Below, one piece after another: positions 12,417 through 24,135 of a stretch of DNA of 64,000 nucleotides. This DNA is from Brassica napus (Eukaryota > Streptophyta > Magnoliopsida > Brassicales > Brassicaceae). The position numbers and the translations under genes are program-made. How positions within the stretch are numbered: position 1 is the stretch's first letter; each line of letters begins with the position of its first letter. The stretch is taken from the NCBI RefSeq assembly GCF_020379485.1, contig NC_063452.1, positions 27,348,770 to 27,412,769 of the forward strand, read 5' to 3'. Under the pieces are notes generated by a model that had not been told where the DNA came from, did no database searches, and was given only the letters and a program-made list of their open reading frames with translations.

Positions 12417-13048
12417 ATGAAATCCACTGGATACTCTCCCTCTCCACCGGCAAGTCTTCCGTCACTGTTTCTCTCTCTAATTGAAAATGACGGGCTCAAA
12501 GAAGGACGAGGAGGACCATCTTAAAAGAAGGAGGAGATGAAGAATCTACTCCTCCGTGATGATGACAGCCCGAGAAGTAGAAAAAAAATTTTCGATCCAA
12601 CTTCTTTTGGTATGATTTCTACTGTTTCATATGATCAAATTTCAGTTAAGTTTCAAATTTTGTGTTAGATTGTGGTGACAAAATATGATTTCGGATTTTG
12701 AACATATCCTCCAAAATAAATTAAGAGGCTACACGATGGGTTATAAAGTTTTTGATTTTAGCATTGGCCATTTTAATTATGTCGTCATAGCTTACAAGTT
12801 CTAACCATTTTTTTTCTTCTCAGTTTTCAAGATCATTGACTTGGATGGATATGGACCTCCACTTAGCAAGTTGAGTGATGAAGAGCTTACCTACTTACAA
12901 AAACATTTTTCTCAAGCTTTACCATTTCATTTCATCCTTGGTAATTTTCTTTACCTATTTTTTACCCAACTTCCTCGCCACTTTGTGTGTCTTCTCTATA
13001 GTTAAGCTTCAGAGAGAGTTGTGCATAATCATCTTGAAGAATTCATGA
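12417..13048 (+). pseudogene. small three-exon gene-like locus, unknown protein
   Basis: Three segments join in phase with GT-AG borders: 12537-12609, 12824-12940 and 13002-13048, giving 78 codons plus a TGA. Introns are 214 and 61 bp. The second exon encodes a charged, coding-like stretch (DLDGYGPPLSKLSDEEL). The same frame is open upstream to an ATG at 12417, interrupted only by a TAA at 12522, so the locus may be a longer gene with a premature stop, or a gene starting at 12537 with an upstream ORF. A TATA-like box at about 12350 fits a TSS near 12380. I do not recognise the protein. Labelled pseudogene because of the stop; expression data would decide. Confidence 0.35.
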
Positions 13049-15090
13049 GAGAGTGAGGTAACTTGCTCAAACGAGTTCTTTTCACAAAAATAAATCAGTT
13101 CATGAGTAGGTTTATAGAATGGGAAGAGATAAGATCATGAAATGGTTCTAATGGTTTATACAAATTGCAACAGAGATTCAACAATACCATTTGTGTTATA
13201 AGAAAATTGTCTTTTCTTTGCTTCGAAGCTCATGCAACACAACTGAAGTGGTGAAGATGAGCACCAACACTACTAAAACTTTATATATACTATTAATATT
13301 TAAATAAGTCACTCTTTTGTTTAGCTTATTATGATATTTATATTTTATCTTATAAATAATATTATATTCATATAATATACTAGCTAATTTTCTATTTATA
13401 AAGTAACCACACTACAATGATTACTTTAAACAATATTATGTTATTTTAATTAGACATGTGCTTTGCATATAAAGTATCTGGTCGGTTTGGTTATTATTAA
13501 GGTATGTTAGATTATATATATTTTTCTTAATTCAACCATAACCATAATATTATTATTTTTATAAATTTGATTATTTTTGTTAATGCATTTAGTTTAGTTA
13601 TTTTGTCTTAGATTTGTAAATTTGATAGAATTATATATGATTTGATATATTTTGTATTGATAATTGAATTTAAAAATTAAAGTATTGATCAATTTAAAAT
13701 TTATAATCTCATGCTTATATATAAATTTTCAAAAGAATTAAATCATAACAATTTAATTAAAAGTTCACTTTCATTTATCAATGTATCTTGAGTCATTCCG
13801 TAATTTATATATATAAAGTAAAAAAAATATTATTAAGTTAATTTTTTATTTTTTATAAGAATGTAGATTGATTCGATTAGTCATTTTCAGATATATTGAA
13901 TTACATATCTCTCTAAACGGAATTAAAATATTTCTGATAATAATTCGACCAAATCAGATTAGTTTTATTCATTGCATTTAGTTAAGTTCTTTATCTAAGA
14001 TATGAATCTATCTTTTCATAAAAAAAAAAATTGAAATTCATAATTTTACTGATCTTTTTAGTTGATATATTTTGGTAAAAAAACATATAAGAAAAATGTA
14101 TGTTTTTTTGAAAATTAATATGCAAAATAAATAAGTGTATCCCAAAAATACTTACATAATTAGAAAAAATCAAATAGTTATTATTTTAGTTTACAAAATA
14201 AATATTTTAATAGACGTGTTTAAGTATAAGATAATAAGTTGCTATATTTTCAAAAGAAAGTTATAAATTCATTAAGTTTTAGATAGTTTTAGAAGTAATT
14301 AACAATAAACCAAATAATTAACCCAAAAATACTATGTTAATTATTTTGCTTCTGCAAAGCACACATCTCACAACATAAAGTTGTCTTCGCCACAAACTAA
14401 TCAAAAATTATGAAAATTAAAGCATATAAGTTTTCAACCTTAAACAATATCTTCTAACTACTTTCATTAATATTAGGGAAATTAATCTATGTATATATTG
14501 TATATGTGTAAGTAGTTGTGGGGTCCATTATTTTGTGGAGAACCCCTCCAAAATCTCTTAAGGAACCTGATTTTACTTCAACAAGAAGATGGAGAATGGT
14601 TCATACAAATTTGTAAAGATAAAACCAGAAATAAAAACAATGGAACCAAAGTCTACGCCACCACAAATCCACAATTTGATTTAACAAAGCCAATTTTTTC
14701 GGCATAATTTCTTTCACTAGCCTATGTTCTTTATATGTTGACATCATGTATTGAAATTATTCTTTGCTTAACAAAAATTCTATAATAATTCTTACTTTTA
14801 TGCTATACCAAGTATAACCACTAACCATCTCTGATCAATTATATAATTTATTTCTCACTCAACCCTATTCAAAATGAGCAATACTAAGTTTACTCTACCA
14901 TTATGTGCAGATTGGTACTTATATACATGAATTTAGCGTTACAAATAAAATTTACGCCCATATGAAATCATCAACAAAACATTAACAAAATGGAACCCAA
15001 AATCTTATTGTACTTTTTCATGTACAAAGTTTGTAGGTTCTTTTGATACAAAATGATGAAACTATCAATAACACATATTCATATTTATCT
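13049..15090. other. AT-rich non-coding stretch
   Basis: Two kilobases of strongly AT-rich DNA with no coding signal, no clear terminal repeats and no RNA gene. Short open frames (13991-14173 and 14516-14707) look random in composition. Confidence 0.45.
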
Positions 15091-15099
15091 AAACAGAAA

Positions 15100-16160
15100 A
15101 AAATATAAATACGTAGCGCGAACACGAAACTAGTATTAATAATTTGCTAAGAACATAGAGGCCGTAACACATGCGCCCCCAATTCTTCTCTCCTAGCCCT
15201 ACCTTCTTCGCAATCCAATTCCCATGTTTTGTTTGCCTCTCCGGCGCCGTTTGGTGCTGTGAGAGGACTCGTCTCGACCCCATCACATCCAATCTTTTCA
15301 CCGGTGTGGGTGTATGTAGTGAAGTGTTTCCGTTCTGGCCGTCGTTTGCGCAAACGACGATTTTCCTTTATGAGTTGAGAAGATTTTGCGTTCTTTTAGC
15401 GATTGAACCACCACTTGTGGCTCCTCATCGCCGCTATGGAAGTCGTCTCTCCTGACTCCGGTCGCACCCTGACTGTGTGGATCCCAACATCGCTTTTGGC
15501 CATCTCCTTCAAAAACTTTTGGGTATGCAATGCCTGAGCTTGAGTTCTCAGGAACTCAAACCTGGATGTGATGATGATTTCATTGTCTTTCCACTGGATC
15601 AATATTAGGCGGTCTTGTTATTGAGTGATGCATTAATTTAGTTCCTCGTCCCTTTTTTGTTGTTTATATGGTGTCGCTTGTTAGTATGGATTTGATTTCC
15701 AGGTTGCATTTAGTCGGCGAATGGAGGTTTTTTGTATTCTTGGATCTTTGAGTCACACTTTGCGGTTGGAGGAGGTAGTAAGACTCGGGAGGTGGTGATG
15801 CTGCCCCTTTCTCTTTTCCGACTTAGAGGATGAGTGCGATTGAGTTAGTTGAGCGCTGTTAAACACATGTTGTGTGTTGTCCCATCTTTTGTTGGAACTT
15901 GAGTTCAGTTCATTTTCCTAGCTCGGACCTTGAGGGCAAGGATAATCCTTGAGCGGGTTTAATTATGCTCCGAGGAAAAGCAATTTGTTTAGGCAACCGT
16001 TTGAATCAGATTCTTGCTAGCGTTGTGTTCTGGTTTGTCGGGTCTCTCCGTTTTTGCTTGTCTCGGCCAATCTATCATCCGATTATTCAAGATTTTATTG
16101 TTATTTGTTGTAAGAGATACAAATCTAAGCAAACGAAAGACAGACTCTACCTGCGTTGAC
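15100..16160 (+). other. unassigned GC-richer segment
   Basis: Base composition rises sharply against the flanks. Several moderately long open frames occur on both strands (15171-15455 +, 15147-15353 -), none with a known motif. An ATG at 15435 opens a short frame (MEVVSPDSGRTLTVW...) that stops after about 34 codons. It could be a decayed gene, captured transcript or untranslated region of a retroelement. I cannot choose between these. Confidence 0.3.
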
Positions 16161-16379
16161 TAGTGACCAACTTAGTGTATGTGGATGGTTGAGAAGTTCG
16201 AACATTTATTTTGTAGCAGTTAAATTTTTAAGATAAGGCGATAAGATCAAGGAACAGACGACATCACCAAGGACATATTCATAATCATTCTACAGCTTAC
16301 CTAGCTCGTATGATTAACAAAAAGATAACAAATTGTATCATTTCACTCCAACATGAACCGGAATCACCTCTGTCCCATA

Positions 16380-17010
16380 GGGAAAAATAGACATTTAAAT
16401 CCCTAACTATTTGAAATCAGCAAGTTTAATACCAAAGTATTGCTTGCTCGATTTTATTTCCCAACTAATAGTTTTGACTCAGTAAATTAGTGACTAAAAA
16501 AGTTAGCTGTTAAATTATAACGACTCTCGTTAGTTTTATATCAATATCATCGCCACTGAACATGAAAAATTCGAAATCCCCAAACTCAAACTTTAACTTT
16601 GAGTGGAGACGATTTCCGGTGACGGAAAAGATAATTTTTGGTGATCTCCGTTTCCATGATTAGGCCGGATCTGCTCTCTTATCATCGGAAATCGAATTTC
16701 TCATCGCCGGAAATCGTCTTCACTTAAAGTTAGGGTCTAAATTTAGAGATTTTGAGTTTTCCATGTTTAATGGCGAGAGTTGTTTATGACTTAACGGCTG
16801 AATTTTTAGTTACTAATTTGTCAAGTCAACTATAGAGAATAAAATTGTGCAAGTAATAATTCGGTATTAAACTTGTTGATTTAAAATAGTTAATTTTTTT
16901 AGTCACCAATTTGCCAAGTCAACTATGAAGAATAAAATCGTGCAAGTAATAATTTGGTATTAAACTTGCTGAATTCAAATAATTGAGAATTTAAATGTTC
17001 ATTTTCTCGT
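16380..17010. mobile_element. fold-back element with long inverted arms (MULE-like)
   Basis: The left arm (about 16380-16505) and the reverse complement of the right arm (about 16890-17005) align over roughly 120 bp, including AGCAAGTTTAATACCAAA and ACATTTAAAT. The right arm is present twice in tandem (about 16775-16890 and 16891-17000). TCCCATA occurs just outside each end and may be the target duplication. The spacer contains a smaller internal palindrome around CGGAAATCG. No transposase is encoded, so it would depend on a partner in trans. Confidence 0.7.
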
Positions 17011-17565
17011 ATCCCATATTAGGTTTTTATTTTGATCTCCCTTTGTTTTGTAATGAAAAAGTCTTTTTTGATATTCATGTTTTGGATATTCTCAACTCTT
17101 GTAACTGAAATATAGTTGACAAAAAACTCCAAAAAAAAAACAAACAAAAAACAATTTTTTCAAGTGAATTTTTTTGGTTTAGTGTTGATTAAAATAATCT
17201 ATTAATTTTCTATAAATAAGTTTATAAAAAGGGTACCACAAAAAGACCGTTTGTCATTGTTTCCAATGTACACAATAAACAAAAAGAACAGATATACTTG
17301 TTTGTTGTAAAACTATTTTCGTAGTTATTTTATATTTTTTTCTCACTAATAGCATAATAATTCGAATGATTGCAAAAATGATTTCTTCAAAAGAAAAATT
17401 CTCTAAAATTTTGCAATTTTATTATATAAAATTAAAAGGTGATATAAAAATATTAAAGGTAGCAAGAAGGCCCACTTCTTACAAATAGCCCGTTAAAATA
17501 CTAACGATCACCAAACCCAATAATAAAGCACCATTTTGCAACGGTAAGATTCAAATAATGGAGCC
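17011..17565. other. upstream region of the PPR gene
   Basis: AT-rich intergenic DNA between the fold-back element and the PPR start codon, including an A-rich tract near 17130. It must contain the PPR promoter, but I cannot point to a specific element. Confidence 0.4.
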
Positions 17566-19746
17566 ATGATCAAACCATCTTCTTTGCTCAACTCCACCAA
17601 GACCTTCAACTCTCTCATCAACCATCTCTCATCTCATGGAGCCCACCACCAAGTCCTCTCCACATTCTCCTCCATGCTCGCCAACCGCTTCCTCCCCGAC
17701 GCTTTCACTTTCCCTAGTCTCCTCAGAGCCTGCGCTTCCCTTCGTTTCCTTTCCTTCGGTCTCTCGCTTCACCAGCAGGTTCTCGTCAATGGGTTATCTT
17801 CAGATTCCTACACATCTTCTTCACTCGTCAATCTCTACGCAAAGTTTGGAGCTTTGGATCATGCTCGGAAAGTGTTCGACGAAATGCGTGAGAGAGATGT
17901 GGTGCACTGGACTGCGATTATCGGGTGTTACTCACGCGCCGGGTTCGTTGGAGAAGCCTTCTCTTTGGTTAACGAGATGAGATTTGAAGGGATTAAACCG
18001 GGTCCGGTTACGTTGCTGGAGATGCTGAGTGGTGTAAAGGAGATTACGGAGTTAAAGTGTTTACACGCGTTTGCTTTGGTTCATGGGTTTGGTTGTGATG
18101 TAACTGTGACGAACTCTGTCTTGAATCTGTACTGTAAGTGCGATTGTGTCGTAGATGCTAAGGTTTTGTTTGACCAGATGGAGCAGCGAGACATGGTTTC
18201 ATGGAACACAATGGTCTCAGGATTTGCTTCTGTTGGTGATATGTCTGAAATCTTGAAGCTTTTGTGTAGAATGAGGGATGTTGGTTTAAGACCTGATCAC
18301 CAGACGTTTGGAGCCTCACTTTCCGTGAGTGGAGCAATGAGTGATATTGACTTGGGGAGAACGTTACACTGCCAAGTTGTGAAAACTGGTTTCGATGTAG
18401 ACACGCATCTCAGGACGGCGTTGATGACAATGTACCTAAAGTGCGGAGAGGAGGAAGCTTCGTTTGGAGTTCTCGAAACGATTCCTGAAAAGGATGTTGT
18501 TTGCTGGACGGTTATGATATCAGGGCTTGTGAGGTTGGGTAAAGCTGAGAAAGCTATGAATGTTTTTTCAGAAATGTTACATTCAGGAACAGAGCTATCG
18601 AGTGAAGCAATAGCTAGTGTTGTAGCAGCTTGTGCACAGTTAGGTTCTCTTGTTCTTGGCGCATCAGTCCATGGTTATGTACTGAGGCAGGGATATAGAC
18701 TAGACACTCTTGCGTTAAACTCGCTTATTACAATGTACGCAAAGTGCGGTCGTTTGGACAAAAGCTTAGCTCTTTTTGAACTGATGAATGAAAGAGACTT
18801 AGTTTCTTGGAATGCAATCATCTCCGGACATGCCCAGAACGGAGATTTGAGCAATGCGTTGTTGTTTTTTACAGAAATGAAGTTCGCAACCGCGCATGGA
18901 GTTGATGCGTTGACGGCTGTTTCCCTTTTACAAGCTTGTTCATCCGCTGGAGCTCTAAGGATAGGGAGACTGGTCCACTGCGTTGTAATCCGAAGCTTGG
19001 TCCGGACCTGTACATTCATTGATACCGCACTAGTTGATATGTACTTGAAATGCGGCTACTTAGAAGTTGCAAAGAGATGTTTTGATTCGATCTCGAGGAA
19101 AGATTTGGTTTCTTGGGGCACACTCATTGCAGGGTATGGTTTTCACGGTGAAGGGGAGGCTGCTATGAAAGTCTACTCAGAGTTTCTTCTCTCTGGAATG
19201 GAGCCGAACCACTTGATTTTTCTAGCGGTTCTCTCGTCTTGCAGCCATAACGGAATGGTTCAGCACGGCTTGGAGACGTTCACTTCAATGGTTAGAGACT
19301 TTGGTGTTGAACCGAATCACGAACACCTCGCTTGCGTGGTTGATCTTCTATGCCGAGCCAAAAGAGTAGAAGAGGCGTTTAAGTTCTACAACGAGAATTT
19401 TACAAAGCCATCGATCGATGTCTTGGGTATAATACTTGATGCTTGTCGTGCAAATGGAGAAACAGAGGTGGAAAATGTAGTTTGTCGGGATATGATTGAG
19501 TTGAAGCCGGTAGACGCTGGGCATTACGTCAGGCTTGCACATTCTTTCGCCGCCATGAGGAGATGGGAGGATGTGAGTGAGTCGTGGAAGCAGATGAAGT
19601 CTCTCGGCTTGAAAAAGCTCCCCGGATGGAGCAAAATCGTGATGAATGGGAGAACCACAACGTTCTTCATGAGCCATAGTTCGCATTCAGATGAGACTGC
19701 GTCTGTGTTGAAGCTTCTTAGCAAGGAAATGAAGCAAATCAAATAA
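17566..19746 (+). CDS. PLS-class (E subgroup) pentatricopeptide repeat protein, At4g04370-like
   Basis: Uninterrupted 726-codon, single-exon frame, as usual for plant PPR genes. It contains a long array of P, L and S type repeats. Typical signatures are VHWTAIIGCYSRAG, MVSWNTMVSGFA, LVSWNAIISGHAQNG and repeated LVDMYLKCG/ITMYAKCG elements. The C-terminus (from about residue 615) has E and E+ type motifs (LGIILDACRANG..., LPGWSKIVMNGRTTTFF) and no DYW deaminase domain. From memory it closely resembles Arabidopsis At4g04370 (PCMP-E class, about 729 aa). Such proteins bind organellar RNA, often at C-to-U editing sites with a DYW partner. The target here is unknown and organelle targeting is inferred. 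The start is chosen by length and similarity. The gene looks intact. Confidence 0.92.
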   Translation: MIKPSSLLNSTKTFNSLINHLSSHGAHHQVLSTFSSMLANRFLPDAFTFPSLLRACASLRFLSFGLSLHQQVLVNGLSSDSYTSSSLVNLYAKFGALDHARKVFDEMRERDVVHWTAIIGCYSRAGFVGEAFSLVNEMRFEGIKPGPVTLLEMLSGVKEITELKCLHAFALVHGFGCDVTVTNSVLNLYCKCDCVVDAKVLFDQMEQRDMVSWNTMVSGFASVGDMSEILKLLCRMRDVGLRPDHQTFGASLSVSGAMSDIDLGRTLHCQVVKTGFDVDTHLRTALMTMYLKCGEEEASFGVLETIPEKDVVCWTVMISGLVRLGKAEKAMNVFSEMLHSGTELSSEAIASVVAACAQLGSLVLGASVHGYVLRQGYRLDTLALNSLITMYAKCGRLDKSLALFELMNERDLVSWNAIISGHAQNGDLSNALLFFTEMKFATAHGVDALTAVSLLQACSSAGALRIGRLVHCVVIRSLVRTCTFIDTALVDMYLKCGYLEVAKRCFDSISRKDLVSWGTLIAGYGFHGEGEAAMKVYSEFLLSGMEPNHLIFLAVLSSCSHNGMVQHGLETFTSMVRDFGVEPNHEHLACVVDLLCRAKRVEEAFKFYNENFTKPSIDVLGIILDACRANGETEVENVVCRDMIELKPVDAGHYVRLAHSFAAMRRWEDVSESWKQMKSLGLKKLPGWSKIVMNGRTTTFFMSHSSHSDETASVLKLLSKEMKQIK

Positions 19747-19929
19747 TGCAACTGTAATTACATATAGATTATGTAATTACATACATATCCTTTATAGTTG
19801 CTAAAAATAGGATCAAGTAAGTTAGCAAGGATCCAATACTTGGGGGAGATTTGAAGGAGATCTGTTACTGGAGACTCTTTCTCAGATTCAAACCAAAGTT
19901 AAGGTTTGCATAGAGATAGAAACAGAGAG

Positions 19930-20631
19930 ATGCCCAGAAGGCAGAAGAAAACGGCTAAGGTGGTTACAGGGGTGATGGTACTGTGCATGGTTGCGTACAT
20001 CGCAGGACCGTCTCTGTATTGGCATCTTAACGAGACCATTGCAGAGTCTCTCCACTCCTCTTGTCCTCCTTGTGTCTGTGACTGTTCTTCTCAGCCTCTC
20101 CTCTACATCCCAGATGGTAATCATCATTATCCTTCTCTTTTTTTTTCTTTTTGCAGGTGATAGAAAATAGATTATTAATGTGTTTGATTCATTGTTTCTT
20201 CTACAGGATTGAGCAATCATAGCTTCTTGGGTGAGTGTTTACTGGCAAAACCTTTTCTTATAGAGTTACTAAAGACTTATGTTGGTTTCTTATTTCATTG
20301 TTAAGATTGTATGAGACGCGAGGAAGGGAGCGAAGAGAACGAGAGTAGTTTCACAGAAATGGTGGCTGAAGAGCTGAAGCTGAGAGAAGCGCAAGCTCAA
20401 GAAGACGAATGGCGCGCGGACAGGTTGCTGCTAGATGCTAAGAAAGCGGCGTCTCAGTATCAGAAAGAGGCTGATAAGTGCAGCATGGGGATGGAGACTT
20501 GTGAGCAAGCAAGAGAGAAATCAGACGCGACACTAGACGAGCAGAGGAGAGTGTCTTACATGTGGGAGCTTCGAGCTCGGCAAAACGGATGGAAAGAAGG
20601 ACCTAAAGTTGTTTCCTCTGATGTTATCTAA
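19930..20631 (+). CDS. DUF1068 Golgi-type membrane protein, At4g04360-like (three exons)
   Basis: Exons 19930-20116, 20207-20230 and 20306-20631 join in frame with GT-AG borders to give 178 residues. The middle exon is only 24 nt, easily missed. Features: a basic start (MPRRQKKTAK), one N-terminal membrane segment (about residues 11-30, VVTGVMVLCMVAYIAGPSLY), a Cys-rich stretch (CPPCVCDC), then a charged coiled-coil-like C-terminal half with a conserved WELRARQNGWKEGP ending. This is the DUF1068 family, which includes Arabidopsis ELMO1 and NKS1, Golgi proteins needed for pectin deposition and cell adhesion. An in-frame ATG lies 24 nt upstream; I prefer 19930 by family resemblance. It starts 183 bp after the PPR stop, and the pair is also adjacent in Arabidopsis. 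Confidence 0.88.
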
Positions 20632-21200
20632 CAATCGGTGAAATCTTTTTTATTGTTTCAATATTTCTGAAACTCTTAGACAGATATTTTAAATTAGCAC
20701 GAGGGGAAAATGTTGTCCATTTGAAATGGTCAGGATGCCATCTGAAATTGCAAAATGAGTTTTCTTCTTTAAAACCTCTAACGCATTAGTTATAAATTAT
20801 AATTAGGCAATTCAAATGGTCAGAGAATGCACCATTTGAAATAAAATAGGTTAGATGCAAAACAAGCAAACATAAAATTGAATGATGAACAAAGAGAGAA
20901 AAAGGTACAGTTTACTCTCTCAGGCCAGGCATTCTTCATCTAGGAGAACACACTAACAAGTCTCATGAATTTAGCAGGTAACGTCACGTATCATTTACTT
21001 CTATTGTTTCTATATTTTTGTAGAGAGATAGAAACAGAGAGATGACAAGAATTGTTATTGAAGATGAAGAAAACATTTTGTTTAACATGTCATCGCTACA
21101 ATCATATAAAAATGTTGTGTACTGTTAAAATATTACGATTAAGATTAGTTTTTGATGTGGTGTCAGCTTTTGAACGTTCGAAAAAACTGAAGTGTATAAG
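20632..21200. other. 3' flank of the DUF1068 gene
   Basis: Non-coding. It contains several CATTTGAAATGGTC-like repeats in both orientations (20718-20845). A second copy of the 21-nt string around the DUF1068 start codon lies at 21024-21044. The Copia target duplication GTACT (21201-21205) closes the segment. Confidence 0.45.
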
Positions 21201-21205
21201 GTACT

Positions 21206-21450
21206 AGTTAAGATTCGAGAGAAGATTTGTGAGAATGTGTTGTATATTTCTTATTGCTTACACCACTATATATAGTGGTTCATACAAGGTGAAGGCAAAG
21301 GGAAAATTGATTACAAAGATACTCTACATAATGACATGGTCAAACTCATAAAGACATAAAGTTGAATGGGTCTTCCATGTGGCTGGATGTAAACCCCCAA
21401 TGGACTCTAGTCTTGAACTTGTATGGTCTAAGTTATGGACCATCATAACA
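21206..21450 (-). repeat. Copia 3' LTR
   Basis: 245 bp, colinear with 27105-27360. It carries the same ACCACTATATATAGTGGT palindrome and the same ends (GTTAAGATT on the left, CATAACA on the right). It lacks 13 bp near its right end relative to the partner LTR and has an A for T at its first base. Confidence 0.92.
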
Positions 21451-21460
21451 TTTCCCCTTG
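21451..21460 (-). other. Copia polypurine tract
   Basis: Minus strand CAAGGGGAAA abuts the 3' LTR start. This is the position and composition expected for the plus-strand DNA primer of LTR elements. Confidence 0.75.
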
Positions 21461-21605
21461 GATGCCATAACTATATAGGGTTTGTAACATGCTAATGTTG
21501 CCTCATTAAAACCTCTCCCGGAAAATCCAAAACCCAATGTGGTAAAAAGGGAAACCAGAGAAAGGAAAAAGAGTACAACACACATTACTCCCCCTGATTT
21601 GGACA

Positions 21606-22647
21606 TCACTGAAGGTCATTGAGTCTACGCGTGTCAATCTTGTTGCGTGAACTTCCTGAATGTGCAAGAGGGCAATGATTTGGTGAAGAGGTCGGCTGAG
21701 TTTTCACTAGACCGGATCTGAAGGACGTTGACCTCTCCAGTTTTCTGCAACTCATGGATAAAGAAGAACTTGGGTAGAATACGTTTGGTTCGGTCACCTT
21801 TGATATACCTGTCTTTGAGTTGAACAATGCAAGCTGCATTATCTTCATATATGATGGTCGGACCTGTTGGGTCGCATATGGACGCATAATGTGGTCCTAT
21901 ACCTTTTGTTCAAAGATGAACTTCGATCTTATAGCTTATCTTTATGATAGCTTATTCATTCATACCACAGCTTGGTTGGTTCATGCTGAGAATTCGACCA
22001 ACCATAAGTATTACCAAAATTTGGCTAATTTGTGGTGATGGTCTATAACCTTTTCTAAGGTTTAATGAATAACCATTTAACCTATCTTAGGCTGGTTAGT
22101 ATAAAACACAAAGAATTTAAAATTCCTCTATGGACTGATTTGAATTGTTCTTATAGAATTCTTCACTTGCTTACACGTAGTAATTTAATTCAGTCCATGA
22201 ACAACTTTAGGAAAATGTTGTTCAAGAGAACTTCTTTTCTCATCTTTTAATTTTGAGCTCAATACCGTTTGGTAAACCTTTTGGTACCAATAATATTATC
22301 ATCATCATCCAGTGAATCATATATAGCATATTACATCTTTTGAATTTCTTCCAGACATCATATGTAGTGAAATATGTAGTAGTATCCACCACATTGGATT
22401 ATATAAACCTTTCGCGGTCTGTCTCACGATTTATCCTTCTTTCAGGATTTATATATTCACTGGACATCATATGGCGTTTACATATTCATGGCCAATACAA
22501 TACGCCTTTTATATATCACTTTAAACCTCACGTTTCTTTCATTATTCATTATGAGTACTCTTGTGTGGGTTTATGATCCTCGATACATATCTTTGTATTC
22601 ATGTGCTACATACTTGCGCATTTTCAATGAATGTATGTGTCGACACA

Positions 22648-22686
<39 letters not shown>

Positions 22687-24135
22687 CTTTTTAGTTCCAG
22701 ACATGGTATAAATCAATTTGAGATTTCATTATTTAGGACCTTAATAACCTTATAACTTGGCGTCCCAAGCTATGTGGTATGGTACCTAGTTGTTCAGCTG
22801 GCCAGCCTTATATCTCAATGTCTGGAATGGTTTCCTTTAATAAAACTCGGATTTTATCTCATGCACCTTTTTTTATTTCCGAGGTTCCTTAGAATTTATG
22901 GAACTTTATTTGGAACATTTATTTGGTCTATCTTATATAGACTTTGTAGCAACTTGGTTGTGTCTTTAAGACATCAAAACCGTGTGGTGCTAAGCTGGGA
23001 TGACATAGTCATTATTTCTCTCGCGTCAATGTGTCTGGCATTTTATTTTGCTATCATTGAAGCATATGGACGTCTATAAATTATTTTCTAGTCCGAGGAT
23101 CTTTGCCAAGACATTGATGGTTGATACCAGATGGTAGATACCATTCTTTATCATTCTTTATACCAGCTTATTACTTTTCTCCTTTCATTGTTGAATATTC
23201 GGATTCATAAACCTTATGTAATCCTTGTTCCTTGGCCTATAATTAGATCATCCATTTTGGCTCAAGGTTTCTTTAAACTTATGGAGAAAGTATATTCATA
23301 ATATATATCTAACATATATTCTCAATCCTCTTTATGAGATTCTAAGATCACATGATCTTACATGGCACATATATTTGTGGTGGATTCTTTCATAATATCT
23401 TAAGATGATATATGTCTAGACTCATGACCCGTATCAGTCTGAGGTGGGAATATCTATGATCACTTATATGGCCTGATATAATTACTATGGCCTGATGCAG
23501 TTTCATTCTTTTATAACTCATGGTGTCCCCAAGCATATGGACTTTTAGAATTTGAACCTTATAGGTAATGGTCTTTATATCAAATTCAACCAATATGTAA
23601 TATGGTTGTGGACCATGTTTCACGGATTTTAGTATGGTCATGTATCATGGGATTTGTCCTCACCCCCCCCTCATGAACATACTCAAATTCGTGATGCTTG
23701 GACAATAAATTCCCTTGTGCATAGATATATTGCACACACGTGAGATCTTATGGGATAACATTTGTCTCCTTTTAAATATTTGCATCATAATCCGAATGGC
23801 TAAGTATGGTAATGCCATCTAAGTGATAAATTTCGTGGGTTAATCAAACATGATTGCCCTGGATATTTGCCTAATATCATATTGATCACTAGATCAATAG
23901 AGAATGTAGCCTCAACCACTTAGGCGATTTTAATTTAGATACTCTTATTCCCTTTTGTCCATTGTTGGAAACCATTTTTTCTTCTTAATTCAATGGACCT
24001 TATAGGGTGAATACAATGCCATTTAGGCAAAGCCTTGGTCGAGCTTCTTTTCCTTTCTTTCAAGGAATGTCCGGTTGAGTTCAAGAGTATTTTATAACTG
24101 AGCCTGGATGGCAGAGCATGTCGTGCCATTTGTCA
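21606..24135 (-). pseudogene. degraded Copia pol remnants
   Basis: Near 24130 the minus strand reads WHDMLCHPGS, matching the WHxxLGHPG motif of the GAG-pre-integrase region with G changed to C. At 21810-21870 it reads YEDNAACIVQL followed by IKGDRT, the Copia RNase H motif. The 2 kb between them carries no recognisable integrase or RT frame and includes an (AT)n run. The motif order fits Copia, and the coding capacity is lost. Confidence 0.6.
22650..22682. repeat. (AT)n microsatellite
   Basis: An uninterrupted AT run inside the Copia interior; a sign of decay of the former pol region. Confidence 0.95.

Noticed and set aside
20700..20850. MITE in the DUF1068 3' flank
   Set aside because: CATTTGAAATGGTC motifs occur in both orientations but I could not define paired termini or a target duplication.
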